Source: an uncultured Gammaproteobacteria bacterium
GTDB taxonomy: Bacteria; Pseudomonadota; Gammaproteobacteria; CAIUAS01
Direction: 5' to 3'
DNA length: 9,276 nucleotides
Assembly (NCBI GenBank): GCA_903897205.1
Contig: CAIUAS010000069.1
Coordinates: 1-9,276 of the forward strand
Shown here: positions 1 through 7,530 of the stretch, piece after piece
Numbering within the stretch: the first letter of the stretch is position 1
Layout: each line of letters opens with the position of its first letter
Made by a program: the position numbers and the translations under genes
Notes under the pieces: generated by a model
The model's input: only the letters and a program-made list of their open reading frames with translations
Database searches by the model: none
What the model was told of the DNA's origin: nothing

Positions 1-2316
1 ACCCTGGCGCAGCCAGGCCGCTTAGTCAATGCAGACCGCATTTTAATTCATCGCCATTCCGAAACCGCAGCGCCAATCACCGCTGATTTATATGGTCACG
101 TCACTTTAAGAGAACCGGGTAAATTAATTACCGGCGATAGCGCACACCTTGAGTTGCATTCCAAAGCAGCAAACTTCGCGCACGCGCTTTATCGCATGGC
201 GCTTAATGCGCCTACTCAATTAATTGATAATACTAAAAGTGCTCCCGTCCTAACGGCATGGGGTAAAGCTAATGCGGTTCATCAAGATAAGAAAGGCTTA
301 ATTCAATTAATAAAAGCCTCCTATACCACTTGCGCGCCAACTGCCGACACGTGGCAAGTAAAAGCTAAGACGATTATTTTAAATAGAGATGCCGGCCGAG
401 GTTATGCTTATAACGCCTGGTTAGACGTTAAAAACGTGCCTGTTTTTTACACGCCCTATTTTAACTTCCCTATTGATAAGCGCCGTCAATCTGGTTTTTT
501 ATTTCCCACCTTAGGTAATTCCAGCCGTTCGGGATTTAATTTTGCAACGCCTTATTATTGGAACATTGCACCTAATTATGATGATTTAATTACCCCGCAT
601 GTTTATAGCCAACGCGGTGTACAACTTAATAATACCTTTCGTTATTTAACTAACTATAGCTATGGCGATTTTTCCCTAGGTTATTTACCTCACGATAGTG
701 CATTTAGTAATTTTCAAGATGAAACCGCCACTAAGTTTGCTAACAATCCCGCGTTGGGACGCTTGTTGCGTAGCAGCGATAATCGCAGCGCTTTCACCTG
801 GGAAGATAGAACGACGTATAATGAACACTGGCGCAGTAGTGTTGATTATAATTCCGTTAGCGATGATTATTATTTACAAGATTTTGGCAATATAAGAACC
901 TTATCTAACAATCAATTACCTGAGCGAGCCAATATTAATTACGCTGGCGAAAATTGGAATTTTAATGGTTTATTACAAGGCTATCAGACTTTACATCCTA
1001 TCAATCAAACGGCGGTTAATAATCCTTATAATGCGCTGCCGCAATTAAATTGGAATGGTAATTATCCTAATGGTGCCTTCGGCTTACAGTATCAATTTGA
1101 TAATCAATTTACTTATTTTGAACGCACACGAAATCCGAGTGAAAACACATTCGTACCTACCGCAGAACGCATTAATATTCAACCTGGCGTAAGTTTACCC
1201 ATTACCGGTTTATCCGGCTTTATCACACCCTCCTTACAATTAGCGTTGACCCATTACAATATTGGCTCACAAGTAAATGGTTATCGTGATGAAGTGCAAC
1301 GCAATATTCCTATTTTTGCTATTGATAGCGGTTTATATTTTGATCGCAACGCCAATTTATGGGGCAATCATTATCAACAAACCTTAGAACCTAGACTTTT
1401 CTTTTTGTATGCGCCTTATCGCCATCAAGATGATATTCCTATCTTTGATACTGGCATTGTGCCATTTACTTACGATAGTTTATTTATGACCAATCGTTTT
1501 AGCGGCTTGGATCGCATTGGCGATGCCGATCAAATTGCTTATGCTATCAGCACGCGTTTTCTCGACGCCGATACCGGCGCAGAAAAATTCCGTGCGAGCA
1601 TCGGCGAATTATATTATTTCCGTGATAGGCGCGTTAATTTATGCACCCCAGGTACCGCCGCTGGCACGACCCCCGGTTCTGCTTCGACATTTACTAATTG
1701 TAATATCAATCCATTAATAGCGGTTGGCGCCACCTCTTCGACAGAAAATTTTTCTCCCATTGCAGGTCAATTAGCGTATCATTTTAATCCGATTTGGTCT
1801 GCGCTAGCTAATGTCGCTTGGGATACAAGAACCGATGAGATGGTTAACAGCAGCGTTAATTTACAATACAAACCTGGATTTAATAAAGTTATTAATCTAA
1901 ATTATAATTTCATCCGCTTTGGTGATACGCTTAATACCTTACCCAATCAACCCGTTATTTCACCGGAAAGTCATCACAATGATCTTAATCAGGCTGGCGT
2001 TTCTTTTGCATGGCCCGTACATGAAAGCTGGGGCGCTGTTGGGGGTTACACTTACAACGTTAGTCACGCATATCCGCAGACCTTCTTTTACGGATTAGAA
2101 TATAATAGTTGCTGTTGGGCAGTGCGCTTAGTTGCTGGCCGCACTTTTGCTGGCTTAAATCAAAATAACAACCCAACTTTTGGTAATAATATTTATTTGC
2201 AATGGCAATTCAAAGGATTAGCGAATGTGGGCACGGAAGATCCAGCCTCATTTTTAACAGGCAATATTTCTGGTTACCAAGATAATTTTCAACCTCTCCA
2301 AGGGTCCACTCTATGA
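1..2316 (+). CDS. lptD: LPS-assembly protein LptD, 3' part (start outside window)
   Basis: LptD is the outer-membrane beta-barrel that, with the lipoprotein LptE, inserts lipopolysaccharide into the outer leaflet. The frame is open from base 1 without a stop, so the gene enters from the left. The TTG at 154 is only the first start-like codon, not the real start. The 771 visible residues begin inside the periplasmic OstA-like beta-jellyroll (window residues 1 to about 125) and continue through the barrel domain. Three of the four cysteines forming the LptD disulfide switch are visible: one in TTCAPTADTW (codon 331-333, matching E. coli Cys173) and the adjacent pair in YNSCCWAVR (2110-2115, matching Cys724/725). 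The N-terminal partner cysteine would be upstream. Compared with E. coli about 60 residues are missing. The strand-rich C-terminus LQWQFKGLANVGT matches the family. An extra Cys pair (1642 and 1699) lies in a barrel loop. The stop overlaps the surA start by 4 nt. Confidence 0.96.
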   Translation, partial: TLAQPGRLVNADRILIHRHSETAAPITADLYGHVTLREPGKLITGDSAHLELHSKAANFAHALYRMALNAPTQLIDNTKSAPVLTAWGKANAVHQDKKGLIQLIKASYTTCAPTADTWQVKAKTIILNRDAGRGYAYNAWLDVKNVPVFYTPYFNFPIDKRRQSGFLFPTLGNSSRSGFNFATPYYWNIAPNYDDLITPHVYSQRGVQLNNTFRYLTNYSYGDFSLGYLPHDSAFSNFQDETATKFANNPALGRLLRSSDNRSAFTWEDRTTYNEHWRSSVDYNSVSDDYYLQDFGNIRTLSNNQLPERANINYAGENWNFNGLLQGYQTLHPINQTAVNNPYNALPQLNWNGNYPNGAFGLQYQFDNQFTYFERTRNPSENTFVPTAERINIQPGVSLPITGLSGFITPSLQLALTHYNIGSQVNGYRDEVQRNIPIFAIDSGLYFDRNANLWGNHYQQTLEPRLFFLYAPYRHQDDIPIFDTGIVPFTYDSLFMTNRFSGLDRIGDADQIAYAISTRFLDADTGAEKFRASIGELYYFRDRRVNLCTPGTAAGTTPGSASTFTNCNINPLIAVGATSSTENFSPIAGQLAYHFNPIWSALANVAWDTRTDEMVNSSVNLQYKPGFNKVINLNYNFIRFGDTLNTLPNQPVISPESHHNDLNQAGVSFAWPVHESWGAVGGYTYNVSHAYPQTFFYGLEYNSCCWAVRLVAGRTFAGLNQNNNPTFGNNIYLQWQFKGLANVGTEDPASFLTGNISGYQDNFQPLQGSTL
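2300..2304 (+). promoter_or_regulatory. Shine-Dalgarno of surA inside lptD
   Basis: AAGGG lies 8 nt before the surA ATG at 2313, within the last codons of lptD. Together with the ATGA stop/start overlap it fixes the surA start and suggests translational coupling. Confidence 0.7.
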
Positions 2317-3614
2317 AAAAAGTAGTAAAAAAAATAATAACGGCCGGCTTATTTACACTGATTAGCACCATTGCTTGCGCAGCAACACTCGATAAAATAG
2401 CGGCAGTCGTGAATGATAATGCGATCACCCAAAGTCAGCTTAATCAGCAGTTAAATCTTTACCGTCAACAATTACAATTTTCACACGCACCTATGCCTGC
2501 ACCTGCCGCGCTACGCAAACAAGCATTACAGCATATAATTGATACGCAATTACAAGTTCAGCTTGCACAAAAAGAAGGCATTACGGTAGATGATGCTAGC
2601 GTAACACAAGCAATTACTCGCATTGCCCAACAAAATGGCCTGACCTTAACTCAATTGCAAGCTAAAGTTTCACAACAAGGAATGGACTACAATAAATATC
2701 GCGCCGAAATTAAAAAACAAATGCTGATTAGTGAGTTACAACAACGTGAAGTAGCGCCACACGTTAAAATTAGCGAACAAGAAGTGACGGATTTTCTGCG
2801 ACAAAATGGTAAACATTTATTAGCAACACCTTCTACGCAAGCGCCTTCTTCACAAGCAGCGCTTTATCACGTGCGTGATATTTTAATTCCTTTACCAGAT
2901 GCAGCGACACCCCAACAAACAGCTGACACCTTACAACAAGCCAAAACTATTTTGGCAAAAATACGTGCCGGTGGAAATATTAATGTGGAATCAAGCGATT
3001 TAGGTTGGCGCACTTTTAATGATTTACCCGATATTTTCGAACCGGTTGTAAAAAACATGCAGCCAGGCGCTTTATCCGATCCTATTAAAGCCCCCAACGG
3101 TTATCATATTGTTCAATTATTAGGGATAAAAGCTAACACTGCTAATGCTCAAGCACCCGCAGCAATGCCTACGTATACTACTCATGCACGCCATATTTTA
3201 ATTAAAACTAATCCGTTAATGCCCGATGATGAAGTAAAATTTCGCTTAATGCGAATTCGCGATGCTATTTTACATGGCGCAAGCTTTGCTCAACTGGCTA
3301 AAGAAAACTCGCAAGATCCAGGCAGCGCGAGTAAAGGTGGCGATTTAGGTTGGGTAAATCCTGGCATGCTGGATCCTACTTTTGAAAAAACAATGAATGG
3401 TTTAAAACCAGGTGAGATTAGCCAACCTTTTAAATCTGCTTTTGGCTGGCACATTGTGCAAGTAGTTGAACGTAAAAGTGTTGCTAATAATCAAAACTTT
3501 TTACGCAATCAAGCAAGAGCTATTTTATATCAACGCAAATTTAGCGAAGCTTTACAAAATTGGTTACAACAATTACGTAGCCAAAGTTATATAAAAATAA
3601 TGGATAATAATTAA
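2313..3614 (+). CDS. surA: Periplasmic chaperone / peptidyl-prolyl isomerase SurA
   Basis: SurA escorts unfolded outer-membrane proteins, including LptD, through the periplasm to the BAM complex. The 433-residue protein (E. coli: 428) has a signal peptide with a KKVVKK basic start, a hydrophobic core and a likely cut after ACA at residue 23. The SurA N-domain follows (opening ATLDKIAAVVNDNAIT), then parvulin domain P1 (about 185-273), a linker rich in Ala, Asn and Pro (274-289), parvulin P2 (about 290-388) and the C-terminal helix that packs on the N-domain. P2 is intact: HARHILIKTN, GGDLGWVNPG and FGWHIVQVVE are all present. P1 is degenerate: the usual H-I-L opening reads RDILIPLP, and about 13 residues before S-D-L-G-W (residues 222-232) are absent relative to P2. 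The start is fixed by AAGGG 8 nt upstream and the 4-nt overlap with lptD. It very probably shares one transcript with lptD and pdxA. Confidence 0.96.
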   Translation: MKKVVKKIITAGLFTLISTIACAATLDKIAAVVNDNAITQSQLNQQLNLYRQQLQFSHAPMPAPAALRKQALQHIIDTQLQVQLAQKEGITVDDASVTQAITRIAQQNGLTLTQLQAKVSQQGMDYNKYRAEIKKQMLISELQQREVAPHVKISEQEVTDFLRQNGKHLLATPSTQAPSSQAALYHVRDILIPLPDAATPQQTADTLQQAKTILAKIRAGGNINVESSDLGWRTFNDLPDIFEPVVKNMQPGALSDPIKAPNGYHIVQLLGIKANTANAQAPAAMPTYTTHARHILIKTNPLMPDDEVKFRLMRIRDAILHGASFAQLAKENSQDPGSASKGGDLGWVNPGMLDPTFEKTMNGLKPGEISQPFKSAFGWHIVQVVERKSVANNQNFLRNQARAILYQRKFSEALQNWLQQLRSQSYIKIMDNN

Positions 3615-3640
3615 ATCATACTTAAATAATTATTAACGAT

Positions 3641-3650
3641 AAGGATAAGG
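3641..3650 (+). promoter_or_regulatory. Shine-Dalgarno region of pdxA
   Basis: The purine-rich AAGGATAAGG ends 11 nt before the ATG at 3662. The spacing is slightly long, but no better start lies closer. Confidence 0.55.
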
Positions 3651-3661
3651 CAACCACTATT

Positions 3662-4660
3662 ATGTCTATTTTAAGAATTGCATTAACCCCTGGTGAGCCC
3701 GCCGGTATCGGCCCCGATCTTGTTATCCAAATCGCCCAGCAAGCTTTACCAGTTGAATTAATAGCCATAGCCGATCCTGATTTATTAAAAGCCCGCGCAC
3801 AAACTTTGCGTATGCCATTAGAAATAGATAGCTATGATCCCGCCCAAGCCCCCCAACCTTCTAAAGCATGCCATTTAAAAGTATTACCTGTGCAATTAGT
3901 TACACCTAGTTATTGCGGTAAATTAAATCCTGCGAACGCACAATATGTACTCGATACATTAACGTGCGCAGCTATTGGCTGCGGTAATAAAGAATTTACC
4001 GCATTAGTTACAGGACCTGTACATAAAGGTATTATTAATGAAGCAGGCTTTGCTTTTTCTGGCCACACGGAATTTTTTGCTGAATTCACTAAAACACCAC
4101 ACGTCGTCATGCTATTAGCCACCAACGAAATGCGAGTAGCATTAGTAACAACCCACTTAGCCTTACGCAATGTAGCAGAGGCAATCACCAAACCACTCCT
4201 AAAAAAAACCTTAATGGTATTACATGACGGCCTAAAAGATTATTTTTCATTAGCACAACCGCGCATTGCGGTTGCTGGTTTAAATCCCCATGCAGGTGAA
4301 AATGGACATATTGGCCGAGAAGAAATTGATGTAATTATTCCTGTATTAGAAGAATTACGTGAACAAGGTTTTTCATTACAAGGACCATTGGCCGCAGATA
4401 CAATATTTACTCGTAATCAATTATTACAAACAGACGCCGTGCTAGCGATGTACCATGATCAAGGTTTACCTACCTTAAAATACAGTGGATTTCATCAAGC
4501 AGTTAATGTCACTTTAGGCTTGCCTTTTATTCGCACCTCTGTCGATCACGGCACCGCGCTTGAATTAGCAGGAACCGGCATTGCCGAAATAACCAGTTTC
4601 ATGGCAGCCATTCGAATGGCTGCCACTATTGCAAGACGCCAAGAAATTGCTGAAGCATAG
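3662..4660 (+). CDS. pdxA: 4-hydroxythreonine-4-phosphate dehydrogenase PdxA
   Basis: PdxA oxidises 4-(phosphooxy)-L-threonine with NAD(P)+ in the DXP-dependent route to pyridoxal 5'-phosphate; the product decarboxylates and is condensed by PdxJ. The protein acts in the cytoplasm as a homodimer. The 332 residues match the family length. Visible signatures are the N-terminal TPGEPAGIGPDL, the substrate-binding GHTE (His135-Thr136) and the three metal-binding histidines His165 (VTTHLALRNV), His210 (GLNPHAGE) and His265 (MYHDQGLPTLK), each one residue off the E. coli positions 166, 211 and 266. The C-terminal FIRTSVDHGTALELAGTG is also typical. No key residue is missing, so it should be active. 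It lies 47 nt after surA with its own ribosome binding site and no visible terminator between, so it is probably the last gene of the lptD-surA-pdxA operon. Its 3' end faces the MFS gene with a 30-nt gap that shows no clear intrinsic terminator. Confidence 0.96.
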   Translation: MSILRIALTPGEPAGIGPDLVIQIAQQALPVELIAIADPDLLKARAQTLRMPLEIDSYDPAQAPQPSKACHLKVLPVQLVTPSYCGKLNPANAQYVLDTLTCAAIGCGNKEFTALVTGPVHKGIINEAGFAFSGHTEFFAEFTKTPHVVMLLATNEMRVALVTTHLALRNVAEAITKPLLKKTLMVLHDGLKDYFSLAQPRIAVAGLNPHAGENGHIGREEIDVIIPVLEELREQGFSLQGPLAADTIFTRNQLLQTDAVLAMYHDQGLPTLKYSGFHQAVNVTLGLPFIRTSVDHGTALELAGTGIAEITSFMAAIRMAATIARRQEIAEA

Positions 4661-4690
4661 AGAAGCCATAATACGCAAGATTAAACTGCA

Positions 4691-5893
4691 TCATTCCCGT
4701 GCAAAAAAGCCTTTATAAAAAAACCAGACACTCATAAAAACGATCGCCGCAATAATATTCAAAGTGGATTCGCCACCCAATAATTGATACAAGGTTCCTC
4801 CAATAACAGGGCCGATAGCACGGCCAAAAAATTGAAAGCCGGCCGCACCAAAATAAGCGCCGCGTAAATGTTCTGGTGCTAACTGATCAATAACAACACC
4901 AATTAATGGGAATATTAATATTTCACCTAGCGTAAAAATAACGGCGCTGACAATATAAAGCCATACTTTAGTTTGCGCCATACCAAAACCAATTAAACCC
5001 AACACCGTTAACAGCGCACCCAAAATAATAGCACGATAAATAATTCGCCCTTCTAAAAAACGGCTCAGTGGCATTTGAATTAAAATAATTAAAATAGCAT
5101 TGATAGAAATCAGCACAGAAAATAAATGAATAGAGCCTAAATATTTATTAATAATAACAGCTAAAATAGCTTCGTACTGCGTAAAGCCTAATGATATTAA
5201 AATGCCGCCGACCGTAAAATAACGCATTGTTTTATCGCGAATAATAACGCCCATCGCTTGTTTGAAAGTGACTGTTTTGCATTTTATTTCACGAACATCA
5301 GGATAGCGGCTAAAAGAATAGCCCAACATAATCGCGTAAATACCGAAAATGATACCCGTGATATAAAAACCCGTCACCCCACCGGAAGCGGCAAATATCA
5401 CCCCAATTAAAGGGCCAATCGCTGCGCCTACATTTGCGGCCGTATAACGCAAACTAAATACCGTTATTTTCTGCTCCATAGTCGTGCGTTCAGCTAAAAT
5501 AGCCTGGCCTAATGTTTCACTCCAGGCGCGACATAAGCCTGCCCCTGCATTTAATAAAGCAAAAACCAAACCAATAGCGACAGGATTTTTTAATAGATTG
5601 CCAAAAAAACCAAACCCCATAAATACAGCGACAGAGCCTATCACTGAACCTAAAAAAAGCGTTTTTCGGCCATAGCGATCAGAAAGGCTACCTCCAAAAA
5701 AACCTGTCAAGGCATAAACTAAAGAAGAAATCCCCGCTATCAAACCTGCATGAGCTAGATTAATCCCCGCTTTTTTATACAAGAAAAAGGTTAAAAAAGG
5801 CACTGTCATTGAAGTGCCCATGCGAGAAAACAATACGCCTAAAATCGTACTCCAAATTAAAGCATCATATTGATAGAGACTTTTATTAAACAT
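4691..5893 (-). CDS. MFS transporter, DHA1-like drug/metabolite efflux family
   Basis: This is a 400-residue integral membrane protein with about 12 hydrophobic segments, the normal size for the major facilitator superfamily. Motif A between helices 2 and 3 is clear: GGSLSDRYGRK at residues 67-77, with Asp72, Arg73, Gly75 and Arg76. Arg149 followed by GAAIGPLIG (156-164) fits the helix 4/5 region typical of proton-driven exporters, and the second half repeats it as GRAIGPVIGG (357-366) after a PEHLRGAYFG loop (340-349), reflecting the internal duplication. A cytoplasmic loop rich in charged residues (about 195-222) separates the halves. The layout resembles MdtH/YajR-type proton antiporters, but the substrate cannot be read from sequence. 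It follows the PhzF-like gene by 27 nt on the same strand, so the two are probably co-transcribed. No convincing Shine-Dalgarno precedes the ATG. The gene converges on pdxA. Confidence 0.9.
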   Translation of the reverse strand: MFNKSLYQYDALIWSTILGVLFSRMGTSMTVPFLTFFLYKKAGINLAHAGLIAGISSLVYALTGFFGGSLSDRYGRKTLFLGSVIGSVAVFMGFGFFGNLLKNPVAIGLVFALLNAGAGLCRAWSETLGQAILAERTTMEQKITVFSLRYTAANVGAAIGPLIGVIFAASGGVTGFYITGIIFGIYAIMLGYSFSRYPDVREIKCKTVTFKQAMGVIIRDKTMRYFTVGGILISLGFTQYEAILAVIINKYLGSIHLFSVLISINAILIILIQMPLSRFLEGRIIYRAIILGALLTVLGLIGFGMAQTKVWLYIVSAVIFTLGEILIFPLIGVVIDQLAPEHLRGAYFGAAGFQFFGRAIGPVIGGTLYQLLGGESTLNIIAAIVFMSVWFFYKGFFARE

Positions 5894-5920
5894 ATTTTGT
5901 GATTATTTTTATAGTTTATC

Positions 5921-6712
5921 TCACACTACCTTCGGTAAAATAATTTCGCCTTTTTGATATAATATTGCACTTCCTGTAATTAATACACGTTCATTATTAA
6001 CTTCGCAAATCAATTCGCCGCCACGCGCAGATACTTGTTGCGCATATAACCGATTTTTATTTAAGCGCTTTGCCCAGAAAGGCGCCAATATACAATGTGC
6101 AGAACCTGTTACTGGATCTTCCATGACTGTTTTTTTCGGATAAAAATTACGCGAAACAAAATCTACTTTATCCCCAGGCGCTGTTATAAGGATATTGCGG
6201 CAATTTAATTGGCGTAATGCTAATGTATCCAGTTGAAGCTTACGTACTTGTTGCTCATTTTCAAGTAGCACTAAATAGGTATTGGTTTTATAAACAGCCA
6301 ACGGCTTTATGCCTAACACTTTTAATAACGCCTCTTCAATAGTGCACACTTGTAAATATTGCGCCGGAAAATCTAACGTAAAATTATTTTGATCTCTCGA
6401 AACAATCACCGTGTGCTGTGGTGAAATAAAAGTAACGGTTAGCCAAGCAGGTTTTAAGTAATTAAATACAACACTGGAAGCAGCAATACTGCCATGACCG
6501 CATAGCTCAATTTCTCCATCCGGCGAAAACCAACGAATACCATATGCATGATTTTCTTCTACGATAAATGCGGTAGCTGGTAAATGGTGCTCCGCCGCCA
6601 TTGTTTGCATTAACGCATCCGATAGCCAAGCCGACATAACACAAACTGCCGCCGGATTACCGCTAAACAAATTTTCGGTAAAGCAATCGACGTGATAATA
6701 TGCAATATTCAT
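5921..6712 (-). CDS. PhzF-fold isomerase/epimerase family protein lacking the catalytic Glu
   Basis: PhzF-family proteins share the diaminopimelate-epimerase fold (two similar alpha/beta domains) and catalyse proton shifts on small acids; PhzF itself acts in phenazine synthesis, while most bacterial relatives have unknown substrates. Family marks are the N-terminal YHVDCFTENLFSGNPAAV, RWFSPDGEIELCGHGSIAA and MEDPVTGSAHCILAPFW, with the second-domain Asp (about residue 199) matching PhzF Asp208 and the GHG His also present. The length, about 263 residues, is typical. The family S-E-T-A-F motif, whose Glu is PhzF Glu45, reads PATAF here (codon GCT), so the general base is absent. Two ATG codons are adjacent at 6715 and 6712. 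I chose 6712 because GAGG at 6719-6722 is 6 nt from it but only 3 nt from the other. No phenazine genes are nearby. It is probably the first gene of a unit with the MFS transporter. Confidence 0.88.
   Translation of the reverse strand: MNIAYYHVDCFTENLFSGNPAAVCVMSAWLSDALMQTMAAEHHLPATAFIVEENHAYGIRWFSPDGEIELCGHGSIAASSVVFNYLKPAWLTVTFISPQHTVIVSRDQNNFTLDFPAQYLQVCTIEEALLKVLGIKPLAVYKTNTYLVLLENEQQVRKLQLDTLALRQLNCRNILITAPGDKVDFVSRNFYPKKTVMEDPVTGSAHCILAPFWAKRLNKNRLYAQQVSARGGELICEVNNERVLITGSAILYQKGEIILPKVV
6693..6701 (+). promoter_or_regulatory. Candidate extended -10 promoter for rsmA
   Basis: TGATAATAT reads as an extended -10 element (TG, one base, then TAATAT, 4 of 6 consensus matches). It would start transcription near 6708, about 25 nt before the rsmA ATG at 6733. 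I see no good -35 box. If used, the alternative rsmA start at 6700 could not be on the transcript. It lies inside the 5' end of the phzF-like gene. Confidence 0.25.
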
Positions 6713-6718
6713 CATTAA

Positions 6719-6722
6719 CCTC
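6719..6722 (-). promoter_or_regulatory. Shine-Dalgarno of the phzF-like gene
   Basis: GAGG on the minus strand lies 6 nt before the ATG at 6712 and 3 nt before the ATG at 6715, favouring the inner start. It sits in the 20-nt gap between the divergent phzF-like and rsmA starts. Confidence 0.55.
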
Positions 6723-6732
6723 AGAAATACTT

Positions 6733-7521
6733 ATGACTCACTCTTATTTTATCCCACGCAAACGATTTGGACAGCATTTTTTGCACGACCCAAATGTCAT
6801 ACGACATATTGTCGATGTCATTGCGCCCGCTAAAAATCAACATATTGTAGAAATTGGTCCTGGTTTAGGTGCGCTAACAAAACATGTATTGCCCATCGTG
6901 CAGTGCTTGGAAGCTATTGAACTGGATCGAGATGTCATCCCAGAATTACAAACAGCCTGTAAAGATTTAGGCAAACTAACCATTCACCAAGCCGATGCTT
7001 TGCGCTTTGATTTTGCGCAATTAACTAAAAAAAAGGCGGATTTAAGATTAATAGGCAACTTACCCTATAATATTTCCACCCCACTTATTTTTCATTTAAT
7101 CAAATATGCGGCGTTAATTAAAGACATGCATTTTATGCTACAAAAAGAAGTGGTTGAACGTATGGCCGCCGAACCGGGTGATGACGCTTACGGCCGATTA
7201 AGCATAATGGTGCAATATTATTGTCAAGTACACTATTTATTTACTGTTAAACCTGGCGCTTTTAAACCACCTCCTAAAGTAGATTCTGCGATTGTCGCTT
7301 TATTACCTTATGGTGAATTACCTTATAAAGCCCATGACGAAATATTATTCGCTGATATTGTACGTGAAGCATTTAATCACAGACGCAAAGTATTGCGAAA
7401 CAGCTTACGCCCATTTATAGACAATGACCTCTGGCCAAAATTATCTGTCAGCCCAGAACAACGTGCAGAAGAGTTAAGCGTGCAAGATTATGTGAATATT
7501 ACAAATACACTTCGCGCTTGA
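6733..7521 (+). CDS. rsmA: 16S rRNA (adenine(1518)-N6/adenine(1519)-N6)-dimethyltransferase RsmA/KsgA
   Basis: RsmA (KsgA) uses S-adenosylmethionine to dimethylate two adjacent adenines in the 3' helix of 16S rRNA, a late check in 30S subunit assembly; its loss classically gives kasugamycin resistance. Motifs in order are KRFGQHFLHD (residues 10-19), motif I VEIGPGLGALT (39-49), motif II ELD (63-65), the QADAL acidic loop (86-90), motif IV NLPYNIS (109-115), QKEVVERM (137-144) and PGAFKPPPKVDSAIV (174-188). The C-terminal helical domain holds FNHRRKVLRNSLRPF. At 262 residues it is close to the usual 260-275. An in-frame ATG at 6700 would add 11 residues that do not resemble the family and would overlap the divergent phzF-like gene, so I prefer 6733, although no strong Shine-Dalgarno precedes either. 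In E. coli it follows pdxA directly and precedes apaGH; here a leftward gene pair separates it from pdxA and apaGH is absent. Confidence 0.95.
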   Translation: MTHSYFIPRKRFGQHFLHDPNVIRHIVDVIAPAKNQHIVEIGPGLGALTKHVLPIVQCLEAIELDRDVIPELQTACKDLGKLTIHQADALRFDFAQLTKKKADLRLIGNLPYNISTPLIFHLIKYAALIKDMHFMLQKEVVERMAAEPGDDAYGRLSIMVQYYCQVHYLFTVKPGAFKPPPKVDSAIVALLPYGELPYKAHDEILFADIVREAFNHRRKVLRNSLRPFIDNDLWPKLSVSPEQRAEELSVQDYVNITNTLRA

Positions 7522-7530
7522 GATAATTTT

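Noticed and set aside
154..156. TTG as a start codon of lptD
   Set aside because: The frame is open to base 1 and the upstream residues are typical OstA/LptD sequence, so the gene simply enters from the left.
698..895. Small + strand ORF inside lptD (also 1517-1717)
   Set aside because: Out-of-frame shadows of a well-supported gene, with no protein-family features.
2327..2334. A8 run in surA (and a similar run at 4200-4207 in pdxA) as programmed slippage sites
   Set aside because: Both frames read through normally into conserved domains, and such runs are expected in Lys-rich AT-rich coding sequence.
2210..2428. Minus-strand ORF across the lptD-surA junction (also 2867-3097 and 3910-4191)
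   Set aside because: Antisense shadows of conserved lptD, surA and pdxA codons.
5484..5675. + strand ORF antisense to the MFS gene
   Set aside because: Lies entirely opposite conserved MFS residues and its translation is low-complexity.
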